The position numbers and the translations under genes are program-made. 64,000 bases of DNA from Flavobacterium sasangense DSM 21067 (GTDB lineage: Bacteria > Bacteroidota > Bacteroidia > Flavobacteriales > Flavobacteriaceae), in NCBI RefSeq assembly GCF_000686885.1, contig NZ_JMLU01000004.1, positions 1-64,000 of the forward strand, in the 5' to 3' direction. The notes beneath the pieces are model-generated. The model worked only from the letters and a program-made list of their open reading frames with translations, was not told where the DNA came from and searched no databases. Positions 34,124 to 41,920 of the stretch are shown here, one piece after another (position 1 is the first letter of the stretch; every line of letters begins with the position of its first letter).

Positions 34124-34358
34124 AATTATAGAATATTAGAAATGTTATACTATATTTGTAATGCAGTGCAAAAGGGTGAAAGTATTGATTTTATTGGGTT
34201 TTCATTCCAGTGCAACTCAGTACTAAAGTACAACAATTGGTACAACAAAACAAGTATTTTAATGCTTTTTTATGCTTAAATTTGCTTTTGTACTTTTTAA
34301 AAAGTCAATAAATACGGCACTTTAAGTGCAAAAGGGTACTTGCGTTTTTAAAGTTGAG
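34124..34358. other. Attachment-region end of element B (arm-type repeats)
   Basis: Non-coding and near-identical to 2599-2833. It has GTGCAAAAGGGTGA, GTGCAACTCAGTAC, GTGCAAAAGGGTAC and the tandem GTACAAC pair (34227-34254). A TATATTTG box at 34151-34158 points toward the array. Similarity to element A stops at the TACTTGC near 34343, about 15 bp before the direct repeat. Confidence 0.65.
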
Positions 34359-34497
34359 ATAACAGCGGTTTGCTTCAATGGCTACTTCCGGATTTTCCTA
34401 CGGAAAATCCGCTGCTGAATGGAATGTTTTGTTATATTTGTAATGGCTTGGTGTTGGTGCAACGCCACTGAGAGCAAGCCGCAGAACGTTAGCCACA
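34359..34497. repeat. attC-like cassette repeat r9
   Basis: ATAACAGCGGTTTGCTTCAA starts the repeat, which is nearly identical to r1, r4 and r7 and ends GAGAGCAAGCCGCAGAAC then GTTAGCCAC (34488-34496). Without element B its left half would join TGCCTATAAC at 10898-10907 and so complete the site of the DUF2971 cassette. A TATATTTG box lies at 34433-34440. Confidence 0.85.
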
Positions 34498-34510
34498 ATA
34501 TGAAAAAATC

Positions 34511-35137
34511 ATGACGCAAACTTTACTATTTTTACTTGTAATCGGAATTGGAACATTTTATGCTTTTAAAAACGGAAATAAAGCAAAGAAAGATATTATA
34601 GAATTTGAAAACTTAAAGTACCAAAAAAACAATGTTGATAATGAAATAGTTGATTTAAAGTTTTTTGGGAAAATCGATTTAAATAATACTAAAGAATACA
34701 TTGATGTTTCCGCAAATATAAATGGAAATAAAATATCAATTGATTTAATTTTTTTTGAGAAAAAAGTTTCTAAAAAAACAATAGAACCAACAATACATTT
34801 ATTAAATAATCTTTCTGAAATTGAAAAAAATGCAAAAAAAATAATTTTAGAAGATTATAAAATTCAAAATGTAGTTCTTGATTATATTGAACACCATCTT
34901 CAAGAATTCAGTGAAAGTGATTTACAATCTTTAGATATAATTCAAACAGAGAAATTAGAAGAAAAAAAATTAAAGTTTCTAAATAAAATTAAACTTGTAA
35001 GAATTGGAATTTATCCTGAAGATTCAGATAGTATGGCTACGTTTGATTATACAATTGGTCGAGATTTAACCCAGTACCTAATTGTTATACGTTTTGATAG
35101 CGAAGGAAAGCTTGTTGAAATAGTAATGGAAAGTTAA
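34511..35137 (+). CDS. Membrane-anchored protein of unknown function (cassette 8)
   Basis: A 208-residue protein with one N-terminal transmembrane segment (LLFLLVIGIGTFYAF) followed by a charged, mixed alpha/beta domain. The blocks LKFFGKIDLNNTKEYIDV and TFDYTIGRDLTQYLIVIRF stand out. The latter looks like a DUF2004-like end, which I rate only as a resemblance. The short frame from ATG 34499 ends after three codons, so 34511 is the start. It follows r9, whose TATATTTG box lies 70 bp upstream. Confidence 0.7.
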   Translation: MTQTLLFLLVIGIGTFYAFKNGNKAKKDIIEFENLKYQKNNVDNEIVDLKFFGKIDLNNTKEYIDVSANINGNKISIDLIFFEKKVSKKTIEPTIHLLNNLSEIEKNAKKIILEDYKIQNVVLDYIEHHLQEFSESDLQSLDIIQTEKLEEKKLKFLNKIKLVRIGIYPEDSDSMATFDYTIGRDLTQYLIVIRFDSEGKLVEIVMES

Positions 35138-35141
35138 ATAC

Positions 35142-35280
35142 TACCACTAACAGCCGTTCATTTCAATGGCTACAAATCAATAAAACACAACATTTGATTT
35201 TCTGCTTGAAATCTTATCTTAGCAAGAAATAATCGTTCTAAGAAGCCAAAACCTTCTTGCCAAGCCACAGAACGTTTTTA
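35142..35280. repeat. Degenerate cassette repeat r10
   Basis: CCACTAACAGCCGTTCATTTCA starts the repeat and GCCAAGCCACAGAACGTTTTT ends it. The stem is weaker than in the left-hand repeats. At the cassette 8 ends only GTTAG and positions 10-14 still pair, with the same A/G difference at position 11. Confidence 0.6.
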
Positions 35281-35309
35281 AAAATTATAAAAGACAGAAT
35301 ACTAACCCC

Positions 35310-35753
35310 ATGCGAATTCAAAATATAAATTTAAATTCTCAAAAAATCAAAGACAAAGAAAATCAAATAAACGATCTACTATCTGAAATTTTAAATAGAA
35401 ATATAATTGATGCTGAAACCCATAAATTCATTGAAGATTTTGTGAATGAAAGTAAAACAATTGAAAATCAAGAGAACTTATATTTTAAAGAATTAAATGC
35501 TTTTGAAAAAAAATTATTAAAAGAAATAGAAAGAAAATATAAGCTCGTAAAAAAGGACTATTATAAAAATCTTTGGACTGTGTTAGGTATGGCTACATTT
35601 GGTCCATTAATCAGTGGTCTTTTCGGTTCCGTTTTTAAAAACATGGCTTTTATAGAAATAGGATTTCCTGTTGGTTTACTTATTGGAAGACAACTTGGAA
35701 GCTATATGGACAAAAAAGCTGCAGAAGAAAATCGACAATTAAACATAAAATAA
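35310..35753 (+). CDS. Coiled-coil protein with a glycine-rich hairpin (cassette 9)
   Basis: A 147-residue protein. The first 90 residues are charged and helical (EIERKYKLVKKDYYKN), and the last third has two Gly-rich hydrophobic helices (GMATFGPLISGLFGSVF and IGFPVGLLIGRQLGSYM), a glycine-zipper-like membrane hairpin. I do not recognise the family. It has no signal peptide. It is followed after 59 bp by the SH3-like gene without a repeat in between, so the two may share a cassette. Confidence 0.65.
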   Translation: MRIQNINLNSQKIKDKENQINDLLSEILNRNIIDAETHKFIEDFVNESKTIENQENLYFKELNAFEKKLLKEIERKYKLVKKDYYKNLWTVLGMATFGPLISGLFGSVFKNMAFIEIGFPVGLLIGRQLGSYMDKKAAEENRQLNIK

Positions 35754-35812
35754 CTTCACCCAATGTTAGCCGACAGTTTGGCTGAGCAATACGAAAATGA
35801 AAACCGTAAATT

Positions 35813-36508
35813 ATGACTAAATGGATTTACTTACTATTTTTTTTAAATTTTTCCTTTTGTTTTGGACAACAATTTGAATTTGGAGTAATAAATGACAACG
35901 ATGGTTTTGTAAATGTTAGAAGTTCTAAAGAAATAAAAAATAATATAACCGATAAATTAGATAACGGATTTATCGTTTCATATTTTGGAGCAGAAGGAAA
36001 TTGGATACTTATAGAATATAAAAAAAATGGAAAAGAATTAAATGGTTACGTTTATAAAGATAGAATAAAAGGATTGACTGAATTTACAAAAATACCTAGA
36101 ATAAAAACTTTAGAGAACCACACCGTATTCGTAAACCAAAAAGTGAAAGTCGATATAGTTGAACAGAAATTTGAAAAAACTAAACATACTTATAAATACT
36201 ACAAAGAAAATCCAAATCAGCTTTATAAAATTGATGGAAAAGACATTTTTGGAACTGATGGACGTATCCCAAATAAAGAATACAATTCTATTAAAATTGA
36301 AATAGATACACTAAAATTATCAATTCCCAAAAAAGCTATCGAAAACTTATACGAGCCAAATTCAGAATATACATTAATCAATTATGATGAAAAATTAGAG
36401 ACTTTATATATTCAATCATTAAATGGTGACAGCGCAGGTGGATATGCATTGTTGTGGGTTATTGAAAAAGGAAAATATAAAATGCGGATAGAAACAACAC
36501 CATTTTAA
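35813..36508 (+). CDS. Exported SH3-like protein (cassette 9)
   Basis: A 231-residue protein with a Sec signal (KWIYLLFFLNFSFCFGQ). Its first domain is SH3b-like (DGFVNVRSSKEIKNNITDKL, then SYFGAEGNWILIEYKKNG and GYVYKDRIKG), a pattern known from cell-wall and envelope proteins. The C-terminal domain is beta-rich and unrecognised. No peptidase or amidase partner domain is seen. It lies 59 bp after the glycine-zipper gene. Confidence 0.72.
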   Translation: MTKWIYLLFFLNFSFCFGQQFEFGVINDNDGFVNVRSSKEIKNNITDKLDNGFIVSYFGAEGNWILIEYKKNGKELNGYVYKDRIKGLTEFTKIPRIKTLENHTVFVNQKVKVDIVEQKFEKTKHTYKYYKENPNQLYKIDGKDIFGTDGRIPNKEYNSIKIEIDTLKLSIPKKAIENLYEPNSEYTLINYDEKLETLYIQSLNGDSAGGYALLWVIEKGKYKMRIETTPF

Positions 36509-36513
36509 TAAAA

Positions 36514-36643
36514 ACGAACAGCTACAAATATTGGTTTTAAGCTTAATTTAAAGTTAGTTTTGCATTTGTAACCTATATCCTTAATTTATTAGTTTTGAGA
36601 AAACTTATCCTAACCTACTTAAAGCCTGCGAGACATTATGTGA
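36514..36643. repeat. Degenerate cassette repeat r11
   Basis: CGAACAGC...GGTTTTAAGCTTAATTTAAAG on the left, CCTACTTAAAGCCTGCGAGAC on the right. Inner pairing GGTTTTAAG with CTTAAAGCC. The right end reads ATTATGTGAC where others have GTT. Confidence 0.55.
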
Positions 36644-36670
36644 CTCCTTTTGACAAATCAAACTTACAGA

Positions 36671-37429
36671 ATGAAACAACTTCTAATTATATTGTTTACA
36701 TTAACAATTGTATCTTGTAAAAATAAAACGCTAAATGCAGTTTCAACGACTTCAAACTCTAAAGACACTCTTAAAACTGAGCTTTTAAAAAAAAATGAAA
36801 AATCAAATTCAATAAATAAAATCGATGTTGATTTTAAAAAAAACAAAGATTTACTTGACATAATTTTACTTTTACCTGATAGTGCTTTTTCAAGTTGGGA
36901 ATGGAAATTAGAAGACCGAATTAAGTGGTATAATGAAATAAAAGAAAACGGTTATTACACCGATAATAATCCTGATTATTTTAATCAAAAATATTTTGAA
37001 CCAAATAAAGCAGGATTTTCAATTGTTGATGGTTTTTGGTCAATAAACATTTATAGAACTTCAGAAAGTTCCTATATTGTTATCACTGACGATATTGTTG
37101 GAGACGGAAACACTTTAAATATTTATGAAGTAAAATCTAATGAATTGAGAAACTATTCAGATGAAGAAGAATTATTTTCCAACTTCAAAGAACTACTAAA
37201 GAAAAAAGAACATACTGAAAACTGTGCAGAAAAATTTGAAGAAATGAATGATCCAATTTTTGAGTTTGACTTTACAAAGAAGAATACCATTGAAATTGAA
37301 AGTTCTTGGTATTTAACAAAAGAAGATTATGAAAACTGTTTAATTGGAAACGCAATACTTTACAACTTTAATCCAAAAACAAAGAAATTTGAAATAGAAA
37401 AAATATACTGGAAAGCAAAGAAAAAGTGA
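36671..37429 (+). CDS. Lipoprotein of unknown function (cassette 10)
   Basis: A 252-residue lipoprotein: the signal QLLIILFTLTIVSC ends in a lipobox Cys. The mature part begins with a low-complexity Ser/Thr/Lys linker, then an acidic globular domain with Trp-rich strands (SWEWKLEDRIKWYNEI, FWSINIYRTSESSYIV). The start at 36671 is chosen for the signal; an in-frame ATG at 36650 adds seven residues. I do not recognise the family. The 5' ATTATGTGAC and the 3' GTTACATAAC of this cassette still pair in 8 of 10 positions. Confidence 0.7.
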   Translation: MKQLLIILFTLTIVSCKNKTLNAVSTTSNSKDTLKTELLKKNEKSNSINKIDVDFKKNKDLLDIILLLPDSAFSSWEWKLEDRIKWYNEIKENGYYTDNNPDYFNQKYFEPNKAGFSIVDGFWSINIYRTSESSYIVITDDIVGDGNTLNIYEVKSNELRNYSDEEELFSNFKELLKKKEHTENCAEKFEEMNDPIFEFDFTKKNTIEIESSWYLTKEDYENCLIGNAILYNFNPKTKKFEIEKIYWKAKKK

Positions 37430-37440
37430 TAAATATGTTA

Positions 37441-37570
37441 CATAACAGTTGTTATTCATCTCAGGTAGTTTTTCTTGGCTTCTACCCTATTTTTACAAAA
37501 AAACATATTACCTTACCGTACGCAATTCGCTGGATTCTCAAAAGCTAATAGCCAAGAAAAGTTTGCAATA
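37441..37570. repeat. Degenerate cassette repeat r12
   Basis: CATAACAGTTGTTATTCATC on the left and TAGCCAAGAAAAGTTTGC on the right, with TTTTTCTTGGCT pairing to AGCCAAGAAAA. The CGTT core of other repeats is lost on the right. Confidence 0.55.
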
Positions 37571-37593
37571 ATAAAAACTCAAAATCAAGAATT

Positions 37594-38679
37594 ATGACCA
37601 AAACAAGAATCATCTTATTAGTAATTTTTATATTTTTTTCACTTCATATTACTGCACAAGAATTGAGCTGTGATGAGAAAATTACAACCCAATTTATAAA
37701 TAAAATAAAACCATTTAACTCTAAAGATTTGATTCCATATTATTCTGAAAAAGAAAATAAATGGGGATATATTCATAGAATTACCAAAAAGATAATCACA
37801 AAACCAATTATGCGAGAGGCTTATTTTTTTAAACCTTTTGTTCAATTCTATTATAGCTTTGAAACCAATGGTTTACAAAATGGATGCTCTGGTAAAATTT
37901 TAGGAAGCAAAGATAATTACAAAATAGAATCTTTAGAAAAGTCTGAATATCAAGAATTTGACATCTATGAAGAAGGAGGTCCAGAAGTAAAAAAAACTTA
38001 TAAAAACATGGTAAAAGAGGACGTAAATGGGTTTGTAGTTGATGAAAATGGAAAACTAAAACATTTTAATCCTAAATTTTATAATGAAAAAGACGATGAA
38101 CCTTTAATTCAAAATATTATTTTTTTTAAAAATAATTATTATGCAATTATTAAAATATTAGAAAACAATAAAAAATATTACAGCATAATTAATCAAGAAG
38201 GGCAAGAGTTCTTAAACTTTAAAAAGACAGAATATTATCCAATGCTAAAACAAATTTATTCTGATGATACTGATATTTGGTTTTTAACTATTAGAAATGA
38301 TAAAAAATATGTTTATAAATCATTGTTAAACAATATACAACTTGAAGAAGCTTTTGATGACAATACTATTTATGGTGAAGTACAAGACCAAAGCTTTGGT
38401 TATGTCATCTATTCCGTAGACAAAAAAAAGGGAGTTTTTGATTTGACTACAATGAAATGGAAAATAAAACCTTCTGATAAAAATGATTTTATCTATTTGT
38501 TTTATGCATCATCAGAGCCGCTTTTGTACAGTTATCAAAAAGGTGAATGGACATATAGAAATGATGTTATTATTTCGAACAAAGACATTGAAGAAAACAG
38601 AAAAAAAAGTTATATCTACATTCAATCTTCTAAAAATATTTTTTACGATTTGGAATTAAAAAGCTATGAGCCAAAATAA
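37594..38679 (+). CDS. Exported WG-repeat-like protein (cassette 11)
   Basis: A 361-residue protein with a Sec signal (IILLVIFIFFSLHITAQ). The block KENKWGYIHRITKKIITKPI is a WG-type beta-propeller-like repeat, and further repeats with Asn/Lys-rich strands follow less clearly (KWKIKPSDKNDFIYL). Such proteins are often envelope-associated and bind unknown ligands. No catalytic motif is seen. It stands alone between r12 and r13. Confidence 0.65.
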   Translation: MTKTRIILLVIFIFFSLHITAQELSCDEKITTQFINKIKPFNSKDLIPYYSEKENKWGYIHRITKKIITKPIMREAYFFKPFVQFYYSFETNGLQNGCSGKILGSKDNYKIESLEKSEYQEFDIYEEGGPEVKKTYKNMVKEDVNGFVVDENGKLKHFNPKFYNEKDDEPLIQNIIFFKNNYYAIIKILENNKKYYSIINQEGQEFLNFKKTEYYPMLKQIYSDDTDIWFLTIRNDKKYVYKSLLNNIQLEEAFDDNTIYGEVQDQSFGYVIYSVDKKKGVFDLTTMKWKIKPSDKNDFIYLFYASSEPLLYSYQKGEWTYRNDVIISNKDIEENRKKSYIYIQSSKNIFYDLELKSYEPK

Positions 38680-38690
38680 TAGAATTTATA

Positions 38691-38820
38691 ACTAACAAGG
38701 TTTTTGCAAGATTGCGAATTTTGTGGTTAATTCACGTTTACATTTCGCAAAAAATTTTATCTTTAACAGAAACAAACCGTTCCGAAGCTCGCAACTTACG
38801 TCAAGCGCTGGAACGTTATT
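38691..38820. repeat. Degenerate cassette repeat r13
   Basis: ACTAACAAGGTTTTTGCAAG then ATTGCGA on the left, TCGCAACTTACGTCAAGC then GCTGGAACGTTATT on the right. Inner pairing TTGCGA with TCGCAA, and partly GGTTTTTGC with GTCAAGC. A TATCTTTA box lies near 38758. Confidence 0.6.
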
Positions 38821-38838
38821 TCCAATTTAAATCAAATC

Positions 38839-39339
38839 ATGAATAAATCATTCTTTATAATTCTTCTTTCTCTTTTATTTTCAAACTCTAATTTTGCGCA
38901 AACAAACCCACAATTAGAAAAAAAAAGTAATGTTTTTCCAGAAACACCTTTCTTCGTAAATGACTTTGAAAATATTTTTGCATGGGACGAAGTACCAATA
39001 ATTGATGAAAAATTAGAAACTTATTTCAATCAATCGCATCATAAAATTATTTTAGTTACTGTTTCTTCTATAGAACCTTATAAAGATATTTTTAATTACT
39101 CATTAGACTTAGCAAAAAACATTAATGTTAAGCAAAATAAAAATGCAGAGATTGTAATTGTCATCAGTAAAAACCTTAGACAAATTCAAATACAAAATGT
39201 AGACCAAATTAGGGAAAAACTTACGGATGAAGAAACAAAAAACATTATAGAAAATTATATTATTCCAGAATTTAAAAATGATAAATATCTTACTGGAATT
39301 ATGAATGGAATAGAGCAAATAAAAAATGAGCTTAAATAA
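38839..39339 (+). CDS. Exported TPM-domain protein (cassette 12)
   Basis: A 166-residue protein with a Sec signal (FFIILLSLLFSNSNFAQ) and a TPM (TPM_phosphatase/Psb32-like) domain: FVNDFENIFAWDEVPIIDE, then HHKIILVTVSSIEPYKDI, NAEIVIVISKNLRQIQIQ and FKNDKYLTGIMNGIEQI. The first part corresponds to the usual VND..G.L opening of TPM proteins. Other members carry a C-terminal membrane segment that is missing here. Its role is unknown; it is probably periplasmic. Confidence 0.8.
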   Translation: MNKSFFIILLSLLFSNSNFAQTNPQLEKKSNVFPETPFFVNDFENIFAWDEVPIIDEKLETYFNQSHHKIILVTVSSIEPYKDIFNYSLDLAKNINVKQNKNAEIVIVISKNLRQIQIQNVDQIREKLTDEETKNIIENYIIPEFKNDKYLTGIMNGIEQIKNELK

Positions 39340-39350
39340 ATCCATTTTAA

Positions 39351-39496
39351 GAAACAGCCTAAATTAAGTGTTTATTTGAGGTGTCAATATTTGTATTTCT
39401 TATTCGAAGTAAGATTTTCTTTTCTTCGTTCTAAGCCTATTTATAACAATAATAATAAGTTCCGCCACTTCAAAAAGCCCCAAGTACGTTAGAAAG
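39351..39496. repeat. Last cassette repeat r14
   Basis: AAACAGCCTAAATTAAGTG on the left; GCCACTTCAAAAAGCC...ACGTTAGAAAG on the right, with GTTTATTTGAGGTG pairing to CACTTCAAAAAGC. It closes the array; the next feature is core chromosome. Confidence 0.55.
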
Positions 39497-39531
39497 TTAT
39501 TTATGACGACTGCTAAATATTAGAACATAAA

Positions 39532-39559
39532 AAAAGCCAGAACTTACATTCTGGCTTTT
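39532..39559. terminator. Bidirectional terminator at the array/core border
   Basis: AAAAGCCAGAA and TTCTGGCTTTT with a short loop, T-rich on both sides. It serves the SIMPL gene on the minus strand and could stop read-through from the array. Confidence 0.85.
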
Positions 39560-39580
39560 CAATTTTTTTAGCTTATTTTC

Positions 39581-40273
39581 TTATTCTAAGACAAAAGAAA
39601 CGGATACGTTTGAAATAATCTCAATTTCTCCAATGGCTAATGTTTCTTTTTCAGGCATTTGTTCGTATGCAACATCAACTGATTTCATAGAAGCATAAAC
39701 TGGTCGTGGATAATTGGTATAAGAATTATCAGAAATCACTAACGCCTTCCCTACTTTTTGTCCCGCTAAAACAGAAACGTAATCTTCTGCTTTTTGTTTA
39801 GCATCTACCATTGCTCTCTTACGCGCTTGACTTTCGTATTCTTTAATTTTAGATGATTTGAATTCTACTCCTTGAATTGAGTTGATACCGCTATCTACCA
39901 AATCCATCATTAACTTATCGTATTTGGTTAAGTCTTTCAAATGAATAGAAATCGTTTGATTGGCTACATAATTGTATTTTTTAGTATTATAATCGTAGTT
40001 TTTATACAAGTTTACACGTTGTGTTTGATAATCGGCTGTTGGAATTCCGCGTTGCTTGATTAATTTCAAGACTTTATCTACGATTTCATCGTTTTTCTTT
40101 TTTACTTCGGCTGCTTCTTTTCCTGTGTTTTCCACAGCAACCGTAATTATAGCTTCGTCTGGAGTTACTTTGATTTTACCTTCGCCAGAAACACTAATTT
40201 GTGGAACTGTTTTTACTTCTTGTGCTTGTACCATACCTACTGAGAATAATAGTATCATTACTAGTTTTTTCAT
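39581..40273 (-). CDS. SIMPL-domain periplasmic protein
   Basis: A 230-residue protein with a Sec signal (KKLVMILLFSVGMVQAQ) and one SIMPL (DUF541) domain: ISVSGEGKIKVTPDEAIITV, then the QRVNLYKNYDYNTKKYN region and the C-terminal EIEIISNVSVSFVLE. Members are linked to oxidative-stress defence in some bacteria and form ring-like complexes in others. It marks the first core gene to the right of the array and is separate from the rhomboid gene. Confidence 0.9.
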   Translation of the reverse strand: MKKLVMILLFSVGMVQAQEVKTVPQISVSGEGKIKVTPDEAIITVAVENTGKEAAEVKKKNDEIVDKVLKLIKQRGIPTADYQTQRVNLYKNYDYNTKKYNYVANQTISIHLKDLTKYDKLMMDLVDSGINSIQGVEFKSSKIKEYESQARKRAMVDAKQKAEDYVSVLAGQKVGKALVISDNSYTNYPRPVYASMKSVDVAYEQMPEKETLAIGEIEIISNVSVSFVLE

Positions 40274-40330
40274 AATCTTAATATTTTAATAATTTATAGT
40301 TTTCAAGTATTGTGCCAAAAATGAATCTCC

Positions 40331-40957
40331 TTATATTTTTTTCATTTTAGCCATGATAAATAAAATTACAATAGGAACCAATAAAGCCATAACTGTTTTT
40401 GGTTCTTCTGTAATTAAAAAAGGAAATTTTACTAAAGTAATTACAAATCCGCCAATAGCGCCACCAAAATGCGCTACATGGCCAATATTATCATTCTTTG
40501 CTTTCATACCATAAATTGAAAATAATAAATAGGCAAATCCGAAGATGTAACCTGGAATAAATCCGTACATGTACAAATTAGGTTCTAACAAAATAGCGCT
40601 GTAAATAATTCCCATTACCGCACCAGAAGCGCCAACCGCACGGTAGTAATATTCATCTTTATGAAAATACAAAGTGAGTAAATTTCCCGCAATTAAACTT
40701 CCAAAATACAGATAAGCAAAATACATAGCACCTACACTATTAATTACAAAAGGAGCAAACATATAAAGCGTAAACATATTGAAAAGCAAATGCATCAAAT
40801 CTACATGTAAAAATCCAGAAGAAAACATTCTAAACTGTTCACCAGAGCGAATGCTTCCAATATGAAATTCGTATTTTCTAAAGAAATGTGTATCGTTAAA
40901 ACCTTTATAACTAATTAAACCATTAGCCGCAAGAATAACTAATAAAACAATGTTCAT
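40331..40957 (-). CDS. Rhomboid-family intramembrane serine protease
   Basis: A 208-residue six-helix membrane protease. The catalytic Ser is in GASGAVMG and the catalytic His in HVAHFGGAIGG; the N-terminal helix pair carries HVDLMHLLFNMF with the oxyanion His/Asn. It cuts membrane-spanning substrates inside the bilayer. The core fold is complete with no extra domains, and it is slightly short for the family. It is divergent from the acyltransferase gene. Confidence 0.9.
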   Translation of the reverse strand: MNIVLLVILAANGLISYKGFNDTHFFRKYEFHIGSIRSGEQFRMFSSGFLHVDLMHLLFNMFTLYMFAPFVINSVGAMYFAYLYFGSLIAGNLLTLYFHKDEYYYRAVGASGAVMGIIYSAILLEPNLYMYGFIPGYIFGFAYLLFSIYGMKAKNDNIGHVAHFGGAIGGFVITLVKFPFLITEEPKTVMALLVPIVILFIMAKMKKI

Positions 40958-41015
40958 AAAGTTTTTTTTTGTAAATTTAGGAATACTTTGGCAAATTTAC
41001 TTGCAAGTAAAAAAG

Positions 41016-41023
41016 TATATTTG
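41016..41023 (+). promoter_or_regulatory. -7 box of the acyltransferase gene
   Basis: TATATTTG matches TAnnTTTG and lies 15 bp before the ATG at 41039. Confidence 0.6.
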
Positions 41024-41038
41024 TAAAAATTTAAACGA

Positions 41039-41920
41039 ATGCAATTATTAGTTTACATACTTATCTATCCGATACTGTGGATAATATCTATTCTACCATT
41101 CCCTATTTTTTATTTGTTTTCCGATTTTATATGTTTTTTAACCTATAACATTATTGGTTACAGAAAAAAAGTAGTGCGTGCTAACATTAAATTAGCTTTA
41201 CCCCATTTATCTGATAAAGAAAGACTTGCCATTGAAAAGAAATTTTACAGCCACATGTGTGATATGTTCTTAGAAATGATAAAAACCATTACCATCTCGC
41301 AAAAAGAAATTGAAAAACGATTTACTTTTAGCAACATGGAGGTATATTATGAATTGGAAAAAAAGAACAAAAGTATTGCCTTAATGTGTGCGCATTATGC
41401 TAGTTATGAATGGGTAGTATCAATGAATTATTACATTCATTGCAAAGGATTTGGAATTTATAAAAAATTATCCAATCCGTATTTTGACAAATTAGTAAAA
41501 AGAATTCGCTCTAAATTTAAAGCCGAATTAATTACTACAAAGCAAACTATTCCAACAATTGCAGAAAATCATAAAAATCATGTTTTAGGTATATATGGCT
41601 TTGCTAGTGATCAATCGCCAAAGGCAAATGCTGCTTATCATTGGGCACCTTTTATGGGACATATTGTTCCCGTTCACACAGGGGCAGAAATGCTTGCTAA
41701 ACGTTTTGATATGAATGTGATTTTCTTAAAAGTTAAGAAAGTAAAAAGAGGCTATTACGAAGCAAATTTTGAAATTCTTTCTGAAGATGTAAAATCGGTT
41801 CCTAATTACGAGATTACTGATAAATTCTTGAAATTAGTAGAAGAACAAATCTATGAAGCTCCCGAATTTTACTTGTGGACGCATAAAAGATGGAAACATA
41901 CAAAAGAAAAAGCTCAGTAA
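41039..41920 (+). CDS. Lipid A biosynthesis acyltransferase (LpxL/HtrB family)
   Basis: A 293-residue inner-membrane enzyme. The N-terminus has a membrane helix (LLVYILIYPILWIISILPFP). The acyltransferase motif H-x4-E is in CAHYASYEWV, and FASDQSPK and HTGAEMLAKRF follow as in the family. It transfers an acyl chain from acyl-ACP to a lipid A precursor on the cytoplasmic face. The length is typical. A terminator overlaps its stop codon. Confidence 0.9.
   Translation: MQLLVYILIYPILWIISILPFPIFYLFSDFICFLTYNIIGYRKKVVRANIKLALPHLSDKERLAIEKKFYSHMCDMFLEMIKTITISQKEIEKRFTFSNMEVYYELEKKNKSIALMCAHYASYEWVVSMNYYIHCKGFGIYKKLSNPYFDKLVKRIRSKFKAELITTKQTIPTIAENHKNHVLGIYGFASDQSPKANAAYHWAPFMGHIVPVHTGAEMLAKRFDMNVIFLKVKKVKRGYYEANFEILSEDVKSVPNYEITDKFLKLVEEQIYEAPEFYLWTHKRWKHTKEKAQ

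Larger units (their letters stand above)
10903..34371. mobile_element. Integrative element B, about 23.5 kb
   Basis: The element is bounded by the direct repeat ATAACAGCGGTTT (10903-10915 and 34359-34371). The tandem GTACAAC arm-type motif is found inside both ends (10977-11002 and 34227-34254). At its right end are a tyrosine recombinase, an RteC-like protein, a helix-turn-helix protein and a VirE-type primase, all on the minus strand; the rest is cargo. Removing one copy of the direct repeat and everything between joins TGCCTATAAC to an intact attC-like repeat. No relaxase or conjugation gene is seen, so transfer would depend on helper functions. Confidence 0.75.

Noticed and set aside
10903..34371. 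Composite transposon or insertion sequence
   Set aside because: No transposase gene and no terminal inverted repeats were found; the ends are direct repeats with an integrase.
2834..39496. CRISPR array
   Set aside because: The repeats are ~140 bp, vary in sequence, are separated by whole genes, and have no cas genes.
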